A stretch of 64,000 nt of DNA from Rikenellaceae bacterium (GCA_015059715.1 SUZV01000015.1:1-64000); one strand, 5' to 3'; counted from the first letter of the stretch, positions 42,630 through 52,543 are shown. The notes: generated by a model not told the origin, from the letters alone. Made by a program: numbers and translations.

Positions 42630-43973
42630 TTAGCGGTAGCGAACTGTGGTTGCCTGACCAGCTGCAAAGCCGCACAAGATGGTGTAGCGGTCGCCTGCAG
42701 CAAGCTCGGCGAAGAAGCAGCTCTCCTGTGGAGGGAATGATGCGCGGTAGGCGTTCATCATCTGCTGTGCAGCCTTCTGTACCTCAGGCTCATCCTTGAG
42801 GAGTGTAGCTGCCTGAGCCATAGCGTCGTATGCTACCCAATATACCGAAGCACCACCAATCTTATCGTCTGTACATGGTGTCGATGCGTAGCACTGACCG
42901 AGGATGAAGAACGAGTATCCGTTCTGAGGGTTGATGCCGCGAAGCTCGCGTGCTGCCTCAGCAGCTGCTGCGTAGTTGCGGTTACCAATCTCGATAAGAC
43001 CAATCTGAACATACAATGGCTCCTTCTTAGCTGGGTCGGTCTCTACGGCCAGAGCCTCGCGGAGGTACTTAAGGGCCTTGTCATTCTCGCCACGTGCCTG
43101 GAAGCCCTGTGCTAAGAACAACGCTGTCTCAGATGATGGCTTTACGGTGTAGTACTTCTCGGTAGTGGCGAAGAAGAAGTCGCTTGAGCACTGTGCGCGT
43201 GACATAAGGGCTACGGCCTGTGCCAAGAGAGCCTCGTTATCTGGCTCTGCGGCGAGCTTTACGCTAAAGAGTGCCTCAAGGTTCTCGCAGCTCGCAGCAC
43301 CGCTGGTACCGAAGCTTGTCTCGAAGGCCTCCTTATACTGCTCGTCCTCGGCAGAAATCTCGGCAAAGAGAGGTGATAGACGCTCATACTCGGCCAAAAT
43401 CATATCGCTGGTTACGTTGTCATCATACTCGAAGTCCTCGCAGAGGTAGCGGTAGTACGATGCCACGATGTCGAGGTTTACACGACCCGACTCAATAGCT
43501 GCGTCAACAGCATCCTTAAGGCCCTGACGGAGTAGTGGACGGTTGGTTGTGCAGTAGCGCATCATATCGCGAGCCTTCATATCGAGGATATAATCCTTAC
43601 CATTCTTGTGGTGGTCGCCGAAGTAGATGACACGCTGGTCATAGATGAAGAGGATTGAGTCGATAAATACTCGCTTCTCCTCTACGCTGCGGGCGCGCTG
43701 TGCCTTATTTTTGTAGAGGGTTACACCACGTGCGAATGTCTGCTGCGAGGCTGCGGGGCAGTTGTTGAGCAGCTGCTGGAAATACTCAGTTGCAAGTTTG
43801 AAGTCCTTAGCATCGATAGCCTCCTTAAGGTAGTTACTTGCCTCGATGTTTGCCTGACGCTCCTCAGGTGTCTCGCCCCAAATGGCATACTTAGGGTCGC
43901 TAAAATCCTGTGCCGAGGCTGAGAATCCTACGACCATTGCCAAGGCAGCTAATAGAAATTTTACGCTTTTCAT
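42630..43973 (-). CDS. Exported tetratricopeptide-repeat protein
   Basis: 447 aa with signal peptide MKSVKFLLAALAMVVGFSASAQ. Helical TPR-like pairs are clearest at about 285-380 (ALFLAQGFQARGENDKALKYLREAL; VQIGLIEIGNRNYAAAAEAARELRGI). Bacteroidales commonly carry such a protein next to coaX, an outer-membrane barrel and lptC. I infer a scaffold role in envelope assembly. No enzymatic motif. Confidence 0.85.
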   Translation of the reverse strand: MKSVKFLLAALAMVVGFSASAQDFSDPKYAIWGETPEERQANIEASNYLKEAIDAKDFKLATEYFQQLLNNCPAASQQTFARGVTLYKNKAQRARSVEEKRVFIDSILFIYDQRVIYFGDHHKNGKDYILDMKARDMMRYCTTNRPLLRQGLKDAVDAAIESGRVNLDIVASYYRYLCEDFEYDDNVTSDMILAEYERLSPLFAEISAEDEQYKEAFETSFGTSGAASCENLEALFSVKLAAEPDNEALLAQAVALMSRAQCSSDFFFATTEKYYTVKPSSETALFLAQGFQARGENDKALKYLREALAVETDPAKKEPLYVQIGLIEIGNRNYAAAAEAARELRGINPQNGYSFFILGQCYASTPCTDDKIGGASVYWVAYDAMAQAATLLKDEPEVQKAAQQMMNAYRASFPPQESCFFAELAAGDRYTILCGFAAGQATTVRYR

Positions 43974-44047
43974 AGTTTTTGTTTTTAATTATGTTTGTTT
44001 TTGTCCTTACTCTGTTGCCTATATGTATGTCAGCCGTTAATGAGCTA

Positions 44048-45448
44048 TTAATCGTACTTCTGGCGCACGAACCAGTAGTCGGATGTGTCAGCCGAGAAGA
44101 GCGAGAAGCCGATAGATACCTTGTAGTAGTTCTGGTTTACAAGGCCAATCTTCTGTGCCCCTATATTTGCTGTGCCTGGTACCGACCTTCGACCATACTC
44201 AAAGCCTACGTTTACCGACGATGCTCCCCACACCTTTACGGGGAATCCTAAGCCTGCGGTGATGGCCATCTCGTTGACGCGCTGACCGCCGAACATCTGA
44301 TAGTTGTTGCCTAAGCGAGCACCTACGCGATACGATATACGGTTTAGGTAGTTGCGCACATCGCTGACACGTGGCGTGAGCTCGAAGCCGAGTTTTATGG
44401 TGTGTGTATTGCAGTATGTCACCTCTAAATTGTTCGGATTGGTATTCTCCTGGTACGAGCTATTGTTGCTGCCCCACGCTGCATACACATAGTCGACACC
44501 CCATGCTATTGCTCTATCGCGGAAGAAGAGACCTACACCAAACTGATGTGGCACACGCAGCTCAAGCGAGTTTATGCGGTCGCGCACAGGGATGCTCTGT
44601 ATGCTATTGATGATGTTGTCGGTATATACGTAGCTCTCCTTCTTAGGGTTGAGCACTCCTCCGAGGTCGTATGTAGCACCTAAGGTGAATATGCGAGTCT
44701 CGGTAAGGAGGATGTTCCACTGCAAGCCAAACTGGAATTTAAAGTTGCTAACCACGTAGTTATCCCTACCTACGGTGGGGCTAAAGGTGCCTATGCCCGT
44801 AATCTGGTCTGTCACCTGAGCCTTGTAGCTACGTGTTATATCGCCCCAGTAGTACTTGGCTGCCACACCTATCGACAGGCGACGCCAGGGGGCCCAACCT
44901 ACAGATAGCTTCACCTCTGTGATGTCGCCCTCGCCCTCGTAGCCATACATCACACGACCAATATCTGCCCAGTTGTCTTGGTTCTGGTCCGTAGTCTTGA
45001 CCTTGTATCCTACGCTGCTGTATGGCGATACGTTCAGCGAAACACCCAAGTTCCTATAGACTGGGAACGTTAGGGCTATGCTGTGGATATTCGCGCTGTT
45101 GTAGACGGTCTTAGCCTTGGATATCATCTCGCCCTGAGCGTTGTACTTCGGCTGGCTATTGCGGAAGTGTGTGCCGTCGATACCGAAATCGAAGAGGAAG
45201 CTCTTGCGCGGTGCTATGCTTGCTGCTGCTGGGTTCTGAGGATTTATCTGTCCGATAGCTCGCATACCGATACCTATGCCACCGAGTGAGCGCATCTGCA
45301 CCGAACCTGGAGTCATCAACTCTCCAGGACCATACATCGAATATGGCGAGTAGGCATTTATGCTGCTTGTCTGTGCCGATGCCGCAAAGGGCATGGTCAT
45401 AAGCAATACAAGACCGATGATGTATATGAGTCTAAAACTTCTCTGCAT
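44048..45448 (-). CDS. Outer-membrane beta-barrel protein (FadL/porin-like)
   Basis: 466 aa: signal peptide ending AASAQ, then YSPYSMYGPGE and SLGGIGIGMRA. The latter resembles the N-terminal segment of FadL/PorV-like barrels, in which a small-residue-rich stretch precedes the first strands. Alternating aromatic strands continue to the C-terminus. A hydrophobic-compound channel or assembly barrel is plausible, but the substrate is unknown. Its start overlaps the 3' end of coaX by 17 bp. Confidence 0.82.
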   Translation of the reverse strand: MQRSFRLIYIIGLVLLMTMPFAASAQTSSINAYSPYSMYGPGELMTPGSVQMRSLGGIGIGMRAIGQINPQNPAAASIAPRKSFLFDFGIDGTHFRNSQPKYNAQGEMISKAKTVYNSANIHSIALTFPVYRNLGVSLNVSPYSSVGYKVKTTDQNQDNWADIGRVMYGYEGEGDITEVKLSVGWAPWRRLSIGVAAKYYWGDITRSYKAQVTDQITGIGTFSPTVGRDNYVVSNFKFQFGLQWNILLTETRIFTLGATYDLGGVLNPKKESYVYTDNIINSIQSIPVRDRINSLELRVPHQFGVGLFFRDRAIAWGVDYVYAAWGSNNSSYQENTNPNNLEVTYCNTHTIKLGFELTPRVSDVRNYLNRISYRVGARLGNNYQMFGGQRVNEMAITAGLGFPVKVWGASSVNVGFEYGRRSVPGTANIGAQKIGLVNQNYYKVSIGFSLFSADTSDYWFVRQKYD

Positions 45449-46166
45449 TATACTCCAAAATTGTACTGAGACCGTAAACTACCGGCTCACAGTCTGCAAA
45501 TATCGCATTTTTAATTCTCTTTACAAAATATTTTGCATCACCTCCGGTGAAAATAGTGCAATTTTTACAGTTTTTTAACAAAAAACTCTCAACATAGCCC
45601 CTTATCTCCTGCTCAACGCCTCGCATCACGCCCTGCTCTATGGCCTCTTGTGTCGTGCGACCATACTCCAATACCTGCTCCGTTGCGCTGCATAGTGGTA
45701 GGCAGGCGGTGTAGTCGGCAAGCGAGCGAAAGCGTGTGGTTACGCCTGGCGATATGTTACCTCCGAGAAAGGCTCCTCCCACCACGTAGTCGATGGTTAT
45801 GGCCGTGCCGAAGTCGACAATCATAACGTCGCGATTGGGGTATAGCGCAGCTACACCCACAGCTGCGGCCAGCCTGTCGGGGCCCAATGTCGCGGGTGTG
45901 TGGTAGCGATTCTCAAGCGGTATGAGCGTTGTCGCAGGGTTAAATAGTATGGTAGCAATACCAAGACTGCGCACCATAGCAGTAACGTGCTCACCATCGC
46001 CTCGTGTCGAGGCCACGATAGCCCTACGTAGTGCAGGGTAGTTATGCTGTAAAAGCTCGATGTCGGCCCTTGTGACACTCTCCGTAGTGAGCTCGTTAAC
46101 TAACTCATTACCACGCATCACCACAATCTTTGCGCGGCTATTTCCTATGTCTATAATCAGCTTCAT
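45432..46166 (-). CDS. coaX: Type III pantothenate kinase
   Basis: First step of coenzyme A synthesis, in the acetate/sugar kinase-Hsp70 fold. 244 aa with phosphate-1 motif IIDIGNSRAK, GPDRLAAAVG, MIVDFGTAITIDYV and GGNISPG. Length and motifs are normal for CoaX. It lies 9 bp after mfd and overlaps the next gene. Confidence 0.95.
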   Translation of the reverse strand: MKLIIDIGNSRAKIVVMRGNELVNELTTESVTRADIELLQHNYPALRRAIVASTRGDGEHVTAMVRSLGIATILFNPATTLIPLENRYHTPATLGPDRLAAAVGVAALYPNRDVMIVDFGTAITIDYVVGGAFLGGNISPGVTTRFRSLADYTACLPLCSATEQVLEYGRTTQEAIEQGVMRGVEQEIRGYVESFLLKNCKNCTIFTGGDAKYFVKRIKNAIFADCEPVVYGLSTILEYNAEKF

Positions 46167-46175
46167 ACCTCGTAA

Positions 46176-49100
46176 CTAACTCCTCTCGTTACCCTCGCCC
46201 AGCATACGCAACATCGCCACTGCCTCGGCGACAGAGTATATCTTTCTAACGGTCATCGAGAGTCGGTTATTGTACTGCTTGACAACAAAACGTTCAGGCT
46301 GGCTAACAACCTTGCGCAGCATATTGAGGAATGTATCGGTCTTGAAGAAGGGCGAGTTGTTGTCGCCCACAAACCTTACGATGAGCAAACCGTTCTTGAC
46401 CTTGACATGCTCCATGCCGAGGTTGACGGCCTCCTTGCGGAGCTTGACTACGTCAATAAGCGTAAGTACAGGCTCGGGTACGGCACCAAAGCGGTCCGTA
46501 AGTCGATTTATCAATCCCTCGAACTGCTCGTCGCTCCTCATAGCGTCTATCTCGCGATAAAGACGTAGCTTCTCGCTCTGTGAACGCACGTAGCTGTCTG
46601 GTATCGAGGCATCTACATCGATATCTATCGTAGCATCATCGACAAACGATATCTCCTTCATTGCATCGTTCTCGGCCTGCGAAAGTCCCGATGTATCGAG
46701 ACCTTCGGCACGAAGCTCCGAGATAGCCTGAGCTAAAATCTTCTGATAGGTCTCAATACCAATATCGGCGATAAAACCACTCTGCTCGGCACCTAACAGA
46801 TTGCCTGCACCACGAATGTCGAGGTCCTGCATGGCAATGTTGAAGCCCGAACCGAGGTCCGAGAACTCCTCGATGGCACGCAGCCTGCGTCGTGCATCGT
46901 CACCAAGAATCTGGTCAGGTGGCGAGAGTAGATAGCAGAAACCCTTCTTGTCGGAGCGTCCCACACGTCCGCGTAGCTGGTGCAGGTCGCTCAGACCAAA
47001 ACGGTGTGCATCGTTGATTATGATGGTGTTGGCGTTGCCAATATCTATGCCATTCTCGATGATGGTGGTGGCAAGCAAAACGTCAAACTCACCATATATA
47101 AAGTCCATGATGAGCTTCTCAAGTTGCTCGGCAGGCATACGCCCATGACCTACGCCTACTCGGGCCTTAGGGCATAGGCGTGTGATAAGACCCTGCATAG
47201 TCATGATGTCCTCGACTCTGTTATGTACGAAGTATACCTGACCACCACGCGATAGCTCCTCCTCGATAGCATCGCGTATCACCTCCTCGGAGAAGGTGTG
47301 CGACTCGGTGACGATAGGCTGTCGGTTTGGCGGTGGCGTAGATATTACCGACAGGTCGCGCGAGCCCATCAGCGAGAACTGCAACGTGCGAGGTATAGGT
47401 GTGGCGGTGAGTGTGAGCGTATCTACAGCAACGGAGAGCTGCGTAAGCTTCTCCTTAGCCGCCACGCCAAACTTCTGCTCCTCGTCGATGATGAGCAGTC
47501 CCAAGTCGTGAAACTCCAACTGTCGTGATAGAATCTTGTGTGTGCCGATAAGGATATCTATCTTTCCCGCCTTGAGCTCCTCGGCTATGCGTCGCGTCTC
47601 CTTTGTCGATTTTGTCCTGTTGATATACTCTACCGTTACGGGCAGGTCGTGTAGACGCTCCGAGAAGGAGCGGTAGTGTTGCAGTGCAAGGATTGTCGTC
47701 GGTACGAGCACGGCAGTCTGCTTGCCATCGCAGGCGGCCTTGAATGCCGCGCGTATCGCAACCTCGGTCTTACCAAAGCCTACATCGCCACACACAAGCC
47801 TATCCATCGGCTCCGAGGACTCCATATCGCGTTTTACGGCAGCTATGGCTGTCTGCTGGTCGGGAGTATCCTCCCACTTAAACGATGCCTCAAGCTCCTG
47901 TTGTAGGTAGCCATCCTCAGAGAAGGCAAAGCCCTTTGATGCCTTACGCTTGGCATATAGAGCGATAAGTTCGCGCGATATATCCTTTACGGCGCGTTTT
48001 GTCGTGGCCTTGAGCTTCTGCCAGGCACCATTGCCCAATTTGTATATCTTCGGAGGCTCACCCTCGCCACTCTTGTAGCGCGAGATGCGGTGCAGAGCGT
48101 GAACATTGACAAAGAGAATGTCGTTGTCCTTGTATACAAGCTTTATAGCCTCCTTTGTTCGGCCATTCTCCTGCAGCTTGACAAGACCTCCGAAACGTCC
48201 CACGCCATGATCGATATGCACGACGTAGTCACCCACCTTGAGCGCGTTAAGCTCCGCTACGGTCATCTGCTCATCGCGCTTTATCTCGCCACGTATGCGG
48301 TAACGCTGGTAACGGTCAAATATCTGGTGGTCTGTGTATAGACACACCTTTAGGTCGTTGTCGATAACACCCTCATGGAGCACCACATCCTCGGCACGAA
48401 AGTCTACGCTACGTCGCCCTACCTGATGGAAGATGTTGGTGAGTCGCTCTATCTGGGCCTTGTTGTGCGAGAGTATCGAGGTGGTATATCCGCGCTCTGA
48501 ATTCCAACGAATATCGTCAGCCAACATCTCGAAGTTGCGGTTAAAGGCTGGTTGTGGCTGTGTGTTGAATACTACGGTGTGCGTAGCCTCGCGCTCGCGT
48601 ATGTTGTTGCGACGTAGTATCAACGTGCGCCCCTTTAGCTCCTCAAGGAGTCTTTGGCGCGAGGTGACACGCTCCGAAAGCGTCGTGGCCTCCTCCTCAC
48701 TCTCGGCCGTCTCGAGTACCCTCTTGCGGATGTCGGATATCTTACGCAGTATGTGGTCGCCATCGGCCATCCACCACGTCGCCTCGCCTGCAAAGGCGGC
48801 AAGCGACACGCGCCTTACAGACCCTTGGTCGCTAAGCATATTGGGGATGATGTCTACCTCGTTAGGACGCTCGGCAGAGAGCTGGCTGGAGATGTCGAAA
48901 CGACGTAGTGAGTCTATCGTGTCGCCAAAGAAGTCGACACGATAGGGTTTGGACTCGACATACGAGAAGATATCTACGATACCGCCTCGAAGGGAGTATT
49001 GCCCAGGCTCGTAGACAAAGTCTACGCGGTGAAAGTTGTGGTCATTAAGCCACTCTACAAGGCTCTCTACGCTCAGCGTGTCGCCTACGGCCAAATGGAG

Positions 49101-49523
49101 CGACTGCTCCGTAAGTCTCTCTTTGTCTGCTACGCTCTCGGCCAGGGCCTCGGGGTATGTACATATCACCAAGTACCCCTTGCTAAATGTTGTTATGGCG
49201 TTTAGCGTTGCTGTGCGACGCACTATGCCCTGAGGGTCCTCGGCACCATAGGCTGCCGAGCGTTTGTAGGCCGACGAGAAGAATACTACGCGCTCTTCGT
49301 CGAGGAGTTCGTAGAGGTCATTTACTAAGTATGCAGCACTATCTTTGTCGTCGGCAACGAAGATATGTATGCCCCCTACGCGCTCGACAATATCGGCAGC
49401 ATAAAGCGAATAGGCTCCGCCGACCATCTGTTCAAGATGGACGGTAGAGCCTATATTATCCAAACATCTCTTAAGCTCGCCCGCACGTTTGGACTTGCGG
49501 ATGATGCTTTTTAAGTAATCCAT
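46176..49523 (-). CDS. mfd: Transcription-repair coupling factor Mfd
   Basis: Displaces stalled RNA polymerase and recruits UvrABC. 1115 aa with UvrB-homology modules at the N-terminus (GGIVDIFSY), the RNA-polymerase-interacting domain (VGDYVVHIDHGVGRF), superfamily 2 translocase motors (GDVGFGKTEVA Walker A, IIDEEQKFGV DEExQ box, TATPIPRTL, HQLRGRVGRS) and the C-terminal domain. Complete. 17 bp downstream of the RNase G gene. Confidence 0.97.
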   Translation of the reverse strand: MDYLKSIIRKSKRAGELKRCLDNIGSTVHLEQMVGGAYSLYAADIVERVGGIHIFVADDKDSAAYLVNDLYELLDEERVVFFSSAYKRSAAYGAEDPQGIVRRTATLNAITTFSKGYLVICTYPEALAESVADKERLTEQSLHLAVGDTLSVESLVEWLNDHNFHRVDFVYEPGQYSLRGGIVDIFSYVESKPYRVDFFGDTIDSLRRFDISSQLSAERPNEVDIIPNMLSDQGSVRRVSLAAFAGEATWWMADGDHILRKISDIRKRVLETAESEEEATTLSERVTSRQRLLEELKGRTLILRRNNIREREATHTVVFNTQPQPAFNRNFEMLADDIRWNSERGYTTSILSHNKAQIERLTNIFHQVGRRSVDFRAEDVVLHEGVIDNDLKVCLYTDHQIFDRYQRYRIRGEIKRDEQMTVAELNALKVGDYVVHIDHGVGRFGGLVKLQENGRTKEAIKLVYKDNDILFVNVHALHRISRYKSGEGEPPKIYKLGNGAWQKLKATTKRAVKDISRELIALYAKRKASKGFAFSEDGYLQQELEASFKWEDTPDQQTAIAAVKRDMESSEPMDRLVCGDVGFGKTEVAIRAAFKAACDGKQTAVLVPTTILALQHYRSFSERLHDLPVTVEYINRTKSTKETRRIAEELKAGKIDILIGTHKILSRQLEFHDLGLLIIDEEQKFGVAAKEKLTQLSVAVDTLTLTATPIPRTLQFSLMGSRDLSVISTPPPNRQPIVTESHTFSEEVIRDAIEEELSRGGQVYFVHNRVEDIMTMQGLITRLCPKARVGVGHGRMPAEQLEKLIMDFIYGEFDVLLATTIIENGIDIGNANTIIINDAHRFGLSDLHQLRGRVGRSDKKGFCYLLSPPDQILGDDARRRLRAIEEFSDLGSGFNIAMQDLDIRGAGNLLGAEQSGFIADIGIETYQKILAQAISELRAEGLDTSGLSQAENDAMKEISFVDDATIDIDVDASIPDSYVRSQSEKLRLYREIDAMRSDEQFEGLINRLTDRFGAVPEPVLTLIDVVKLRKEAVNLGMEHVKVKNGLLIVRFVGDNNSPFFKTDTFLNMLRKVVSQPERFVVKQYNNRLSMTVRKIYSVAEAVAMLRMLGEGNERS

Positions 49524-49540
49524 ATCGCTTCACTTGGTTA

Positions 49541-51097
49541 CTACTCTGCGGAGTTTATTAGAAGCGACTCTCCTTTTTTGTCTAAGTATGCTACATCAAT
49601 CATTCCGACGCTCTGGTCCGAAGTTATCTTGATGCGTAGCTTGTACTTAAAAATCCAACGTAGTCTCTTCGAGATGAGACCTTCGCAAAGATATGCCTTG
49701 ACATAGGGGCTGACCTTGAGGTTTACATATTTGTATCCCTTCTCGGCAAGCAGCTGTACCTGACCCTCAATCTTCTTTTCGAGGAGTATTGTAGGCTCGA
49801 CCTTTCCGCTACCGTGACACGTAGGACAGGTGTCCGATGTCTCCTCAATGGCGATAGGGCGTACCCTCTGTCGGGTAATCTGCATAAGTCCGAACTTGGT
49901 TATGGGCAGGATTGTGTGCTTAGCCTTGTCTGTAGCCATCAGCTTCTGCATCTCCTGGTATAGTGTCTGTCGGCTCTGTTGCTTGCGCATATCTATAAAG
50001 TCGACGATGACAATACCACCCATATCCCTAAGTCGTAGTTGTCGTGCTATCTCGGCTGCTGCAGCTAAGTTTACCTCAAGGGCTGTCTGCTCCTGGTCGT
50101 CTTCGGCCTTTGTTCTGTTTCCCGAGTTTACGTCGATGACGTGCATCGCCTCGGTATGCTCGATTATCAGGTATGCGCCACGACGTAGCGATACGTACTT
50201 TGCAAATAACGACTTTATCTGTTTCGCGACATCGAAGTTATCGAAGATAGATACCTTGCCTTTGTAGAGCTTTACCAGCTGCTCCATATCGGGCTTTATG
50301 GCGTGTATGTAGCTCTTAATCTCGTTGTACATCGTCTCGTCATCGACCATAATCTGCGAGAATGTGTCGTTCAGAGAGTCGCGAATAATAGTGTTTACAC
50401 GGCTCATCTCGCTCATCAAGCGTACTGGAGCCGTACTCTTGCGTATAGCATCGAGTGTCTTGTTCCATCTCTCGACAAGAGAGAGTATGTCTTGCATAAT
50501 GTCGATGTCCTCGGCCTCGGCAGCTGCCGTGCGTATTATGACACCGAAGTTCTGTGGCAGCACCTCCTGTGCAACCTTTCTAAGTCGTTTCTTTGTAGCG
50601 TTCGAGCGTATCTTTGCCGATACGAAGACCTTGTTTGTAAAGGGTACCAGCACCACATTTCTACCTGCAAGCGATAGGTCGGCTGTTAGGCGTGGGCCCT
50701 TTGTCGATATCGCCTCCTTGGTTATCTGCACCATTATTAGCTGTCCAGGCTTGAGGTGGTCGCCTATGCGTCCCTCCTTTGCAAGTTGCTCTTCGAGTTT
50801 TAGGCTCTCTACGCGCAGCGTGCGTTTTCCTGGCTCGCGGCTGTCGACAATGCGTTGCAGTGATGTGAAGTTTGGTCCAAGGTCGAGATAGTGGATGAAG
50901 GCATCCTTCTCGTGGCCTATACTTACGAATGCTGCATTCAGACCGGGCATAATCTTACGTACCTTGCCGAGATATATATCACCTACGGCAAACCCTGTCT
51001 GGCACTTCTCTTTGTTTAACTCGACAAGCACCTTGTCTTCACATAGTGCTATCGAGACCTCCGTTGGATTTACATTGATAAATAGTTCTCTGTTCAT
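49541..51097 (-). CDS. rng: Ribonuclease E/G family protein
   Basis: 518 aa with an N-terminal S1 domain (about 38-125), the RNase E/G catalytic domain with metal-binding aspartates in VIDVNSGNRTK and IVIVDFIDMRKQ, and the zinc-link cysteines CPTCHGSGK. No C-terminal degradosome scaffold, so RNase G-like in size. Endonuclease for rRNA 5' processing and mRNA turnover. The HU gene and a small ribosomal protein gene lie upstream on the same strand. Confidence 0.94.
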   Translation of the reverse strand: MNRELFINVNPTEVSIALCEDKVLVELNKEKCQTGFAVGDIYLGKVRKIMPGLNAAFVSIGHEKDAFIHYLDLGPNFTSLQRIVDSREPGKRTLRVESLKLEEQLAKEGRIGDHLKPGQLIMVQITKEAISTKGPRLTADLSLAGRNVVLVPFTNKVFVSAKIRSNATKKRLRKVAQEVLPQNFGVIIRTAAAEAEDIDIMQDILSLVERWNKTLDAIRKSTAPVRLMSEMSRVNTIIRDSLNDTFSQIMVDDETMYNEIKSYIHAIKPDMEQLVKLYKGKVSIFDNFDVAKQIKSLFAKYVSLRRGAYLIIEHTEAMHVIDVNSGNRTKAEDDQEQTALEVNLAAAAEIARQLRLRDMGGIVIVDFIDMRKQQSRQTLYQEMQKLMATDKAKHTILPITKFGLMQITRQRVRPIAIEETSDTCPTCHGSGKVEPTILLEKKIEGQVQLLAEKGYKYVNLKVSPYVKAYLCEGLISKRLRWIFKYKLRIKITSDQSVGMIDVAYLDKKGESLLINSAE

Positions 51098-51487
51098 AGT
51101 CTAAACAATGTAAATCAGTGATCTTTGAGTAGCCAGCTACTGTTAGCTATGTAGCTTACGGCTGTAGCTGCCTACCTCCATACTTAGGCCTATGCTTACT
51201 TTTATTTCACCTTGCCACCTCAATATCTCTCGGTCCCTCAACTTCTCTCAGCACCCCAATCTCGGTCCCTCAACTTATCTTGGCCCCTTGATTTAGGGGA
51301 GTTCTTGGCAGGTGAGTACTTTAACTCGGCCCCTTGAAAATAGGTGAAGAAGTTGTCTAACTGGATGATTTGCTTTTGTGCTTATCTTCGACTTGCATTT
51401 GCATACATGCTAATGTTGGCCTTAAAAGTTTCGCTCTACAAATCCCTATTGTTATACAACCTCTCCAACTATGTCTGTAAAGAAAAA
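51098..51487. other. 390-bp spacer with short direct repeats
   Basis: No gene found. From 51222 to 51340 there are at least four related copies of a C/T-rich word (CTCGGTCCCTCAACTT at 51229-51244 and 51261-51276, then TTGGCCCCTTGATTT and TCGGCCCCTTGA), similar in flavour to the 17-bp array at 5.8 kb. One short stem CCCCT/AGGGG is included. Confidence 0.7.
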
Positions 51488-51577
51488 TTACTTCTTCTTA
51501 TGACGATTCTTGCGAAGACGCTTCTTGCGCTTGTGCGTCGCCATCTTATGACGCTTGTGCTTCTTTCCGTTTGGCAT
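51488..51577 (-). CDS. 29-residue basic AURKAIP1/COX24-like small ribosomal protein
   Basis: An ORF too short for the supplied track. On the minus strand ATG (51575-51577) to TAA (51488-51490) encodes MPNGKKHKRHKMATHKRKKR plus nine more residues, 20 of 29 being Lys, Arg or His. It matches the tiny conserved Bacteroidota protein with an AURKAIP1/COX24 (mS38-like) domain that is annotated as a ribosomal component. It lies 30 bp after the HU gene and is probably co-transcribed with it. Confidence 0.9.
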   Translation of the reverse strand: MPNGKKHKRHKMATHKRKKRLRKNRHKKK

Positions 51578-51607
51578 AATCTATAATATTAATGGTTTGA
51601 AAGTATC

Positions 51608-51880
51608 TTACTTTATCTCGCCTGCGAAGCTCTTAGCTGGCTTGAAAGCGGGAATATTGTGCTCAGGAATAGTGATGGTTGTATTCTTTGAGATGTTACG
51701 AGCAACCTTCATAGCACGCTTCTTGATGATGAAGCTGCCGAAGCCTCGCAAATAAACATTCTGTCCATTAACCATCGCGTTCTTAACGCTCTCCATAAAT
51801 GCCTCAACGATAGCCTGAACCTGGATTTTCTCTACGCCGGTTGACTTGGCAATCTCATTTACGATATCTGCTTTTGTCAT
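51608..51880 (-). CDS. HU-family DNA-binding protein
   Basis: 90-aa histone-like nucleoid protein. N-terminal dimerisation helices (MTKADIVNEIAKSTG) are followed by the GFGSFIIKKR strand and the DNA-wrapping arm region ending IPAFKPAKSFAGEIK, the typical HU C-terminus. Complete. Preceded by a consensus promoter and an A/T-rich leader. Confidence 0.96.
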   Translation of the reverse strand: MTKADIVNEIAKSTGVEKIQVQAIVEAFMESVKNAMVNGQNVYLRGFGSFIIKKRAMKVARNISKNTTITIPEHNIPAFKPAKSFAGEIK

Positions 51881-51967
51881 AGTTGTAAATAGTTTATTTT
51901 AGTTTATTTATAACAAGTTATCTACTTTCTTTGCCCTAAATGGGGGGCTTATAGCAAAAAATGTTTG

Positions 51968-51999
51968 CAAATATACGCCATCTTTGGGGAATATGCAAG
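51968..51999 (-). promoter_or_regulatory. Promoter of the HU gene
   Basis: Minus-strand CTTG (51996-51999), 20-bp spacer, TATATTTG (51968-51975), giving a leader of about 80 nt. Confidence 0.8.
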
Positions 52000-52073
52000 C
52001 AAAAAACAAAATAAAATATTTTTTTTAACTCTGCAACCCCTTGTATGGTAAACAATAGCCGTAGGTTTATGGT

Positions 52074-52484
52074 TTATTTGAAGTTGTTAAGAGCTGTAGC
52101 TATACCCTCGACAGCTTGGTTTAGACCCTGCTCAATTTTGCTGCCAATCATCATTCGCATCATCATATTGAGCTCGGCGTGTAGCACCATGCGTATACGG
52201 GTGTCGCGCTCGGCAACCTCCTTGAGCTGAATCCAGAAGCTAAAGTCGATAGGTATGCCACCCTCGTCGGCCACGATTTTTACATGTTTGTTCTCGACGC
52301 GCTCGGCGATACGAAGGCCTACCTTCATGCCTTTGACCTTGAATGAGCAGCTGTCGGGCGTAGCCTCCCACTCCTCGACCTTGTCCTGAATAGCTGGGGT
52401 CATAAGGTCTAAGCGCGAGATGATGGGCCAGATGAGCGACGCTGGGTGGTGTATCTGTTGCTGTTTTGACTCGTATTTCTCCAT
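52074..52484 (-). CDS. SRPBCC (START/Bet v1-like) domain protein
   Basis: 136 aa with the helix-grip pattern: N-terminal strand and SLIWPIISRLDLMTPAI, central antiparallel strands, and a long amphipathic C-terminal helix (ELNMMMRMMIGSKIEQGLNQAVEGIATAL). It probably binds a hydrophobic ligand. No substrate is known. It has its own promoter within the end of tsaE. Confidence 0.8.
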   Translation of the reverse strand: MEKYESKQQQIHHPASLIWPIISRLDLMTPAIQDKVEEWEATPDSCSFKVKGMKVGLRIAERVENKHVKIVADEGGIPIDFSFWIQLKEVAERDTRIRMVLHAELNMMMRMMIGSKIEQGLNQAVEGIATALNNFK

Positions 52485-52513
52485 AATTGTACTCTATGTG
52501 CTTTAAAACGGTG

Positions 52514-52543
52514 CAAAGGTAGTTAAAATTACCGAATTACAAA
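52514..52543 (-). promoter_or_regulatory. Promoter of the SRPBCC gene
   Basis: Minus-strand TTTG (52540-52543), 18-bp spacer, TACCTTTG (52514-52521). It overlaps the last codons of tsaE. Confidence 0.7.

Noticed and set aside
49187-49447. 86-aa plus-strand ORF and similar short frames over mfd
   Set aside because: Antisense shadows of mfd without independent signals.
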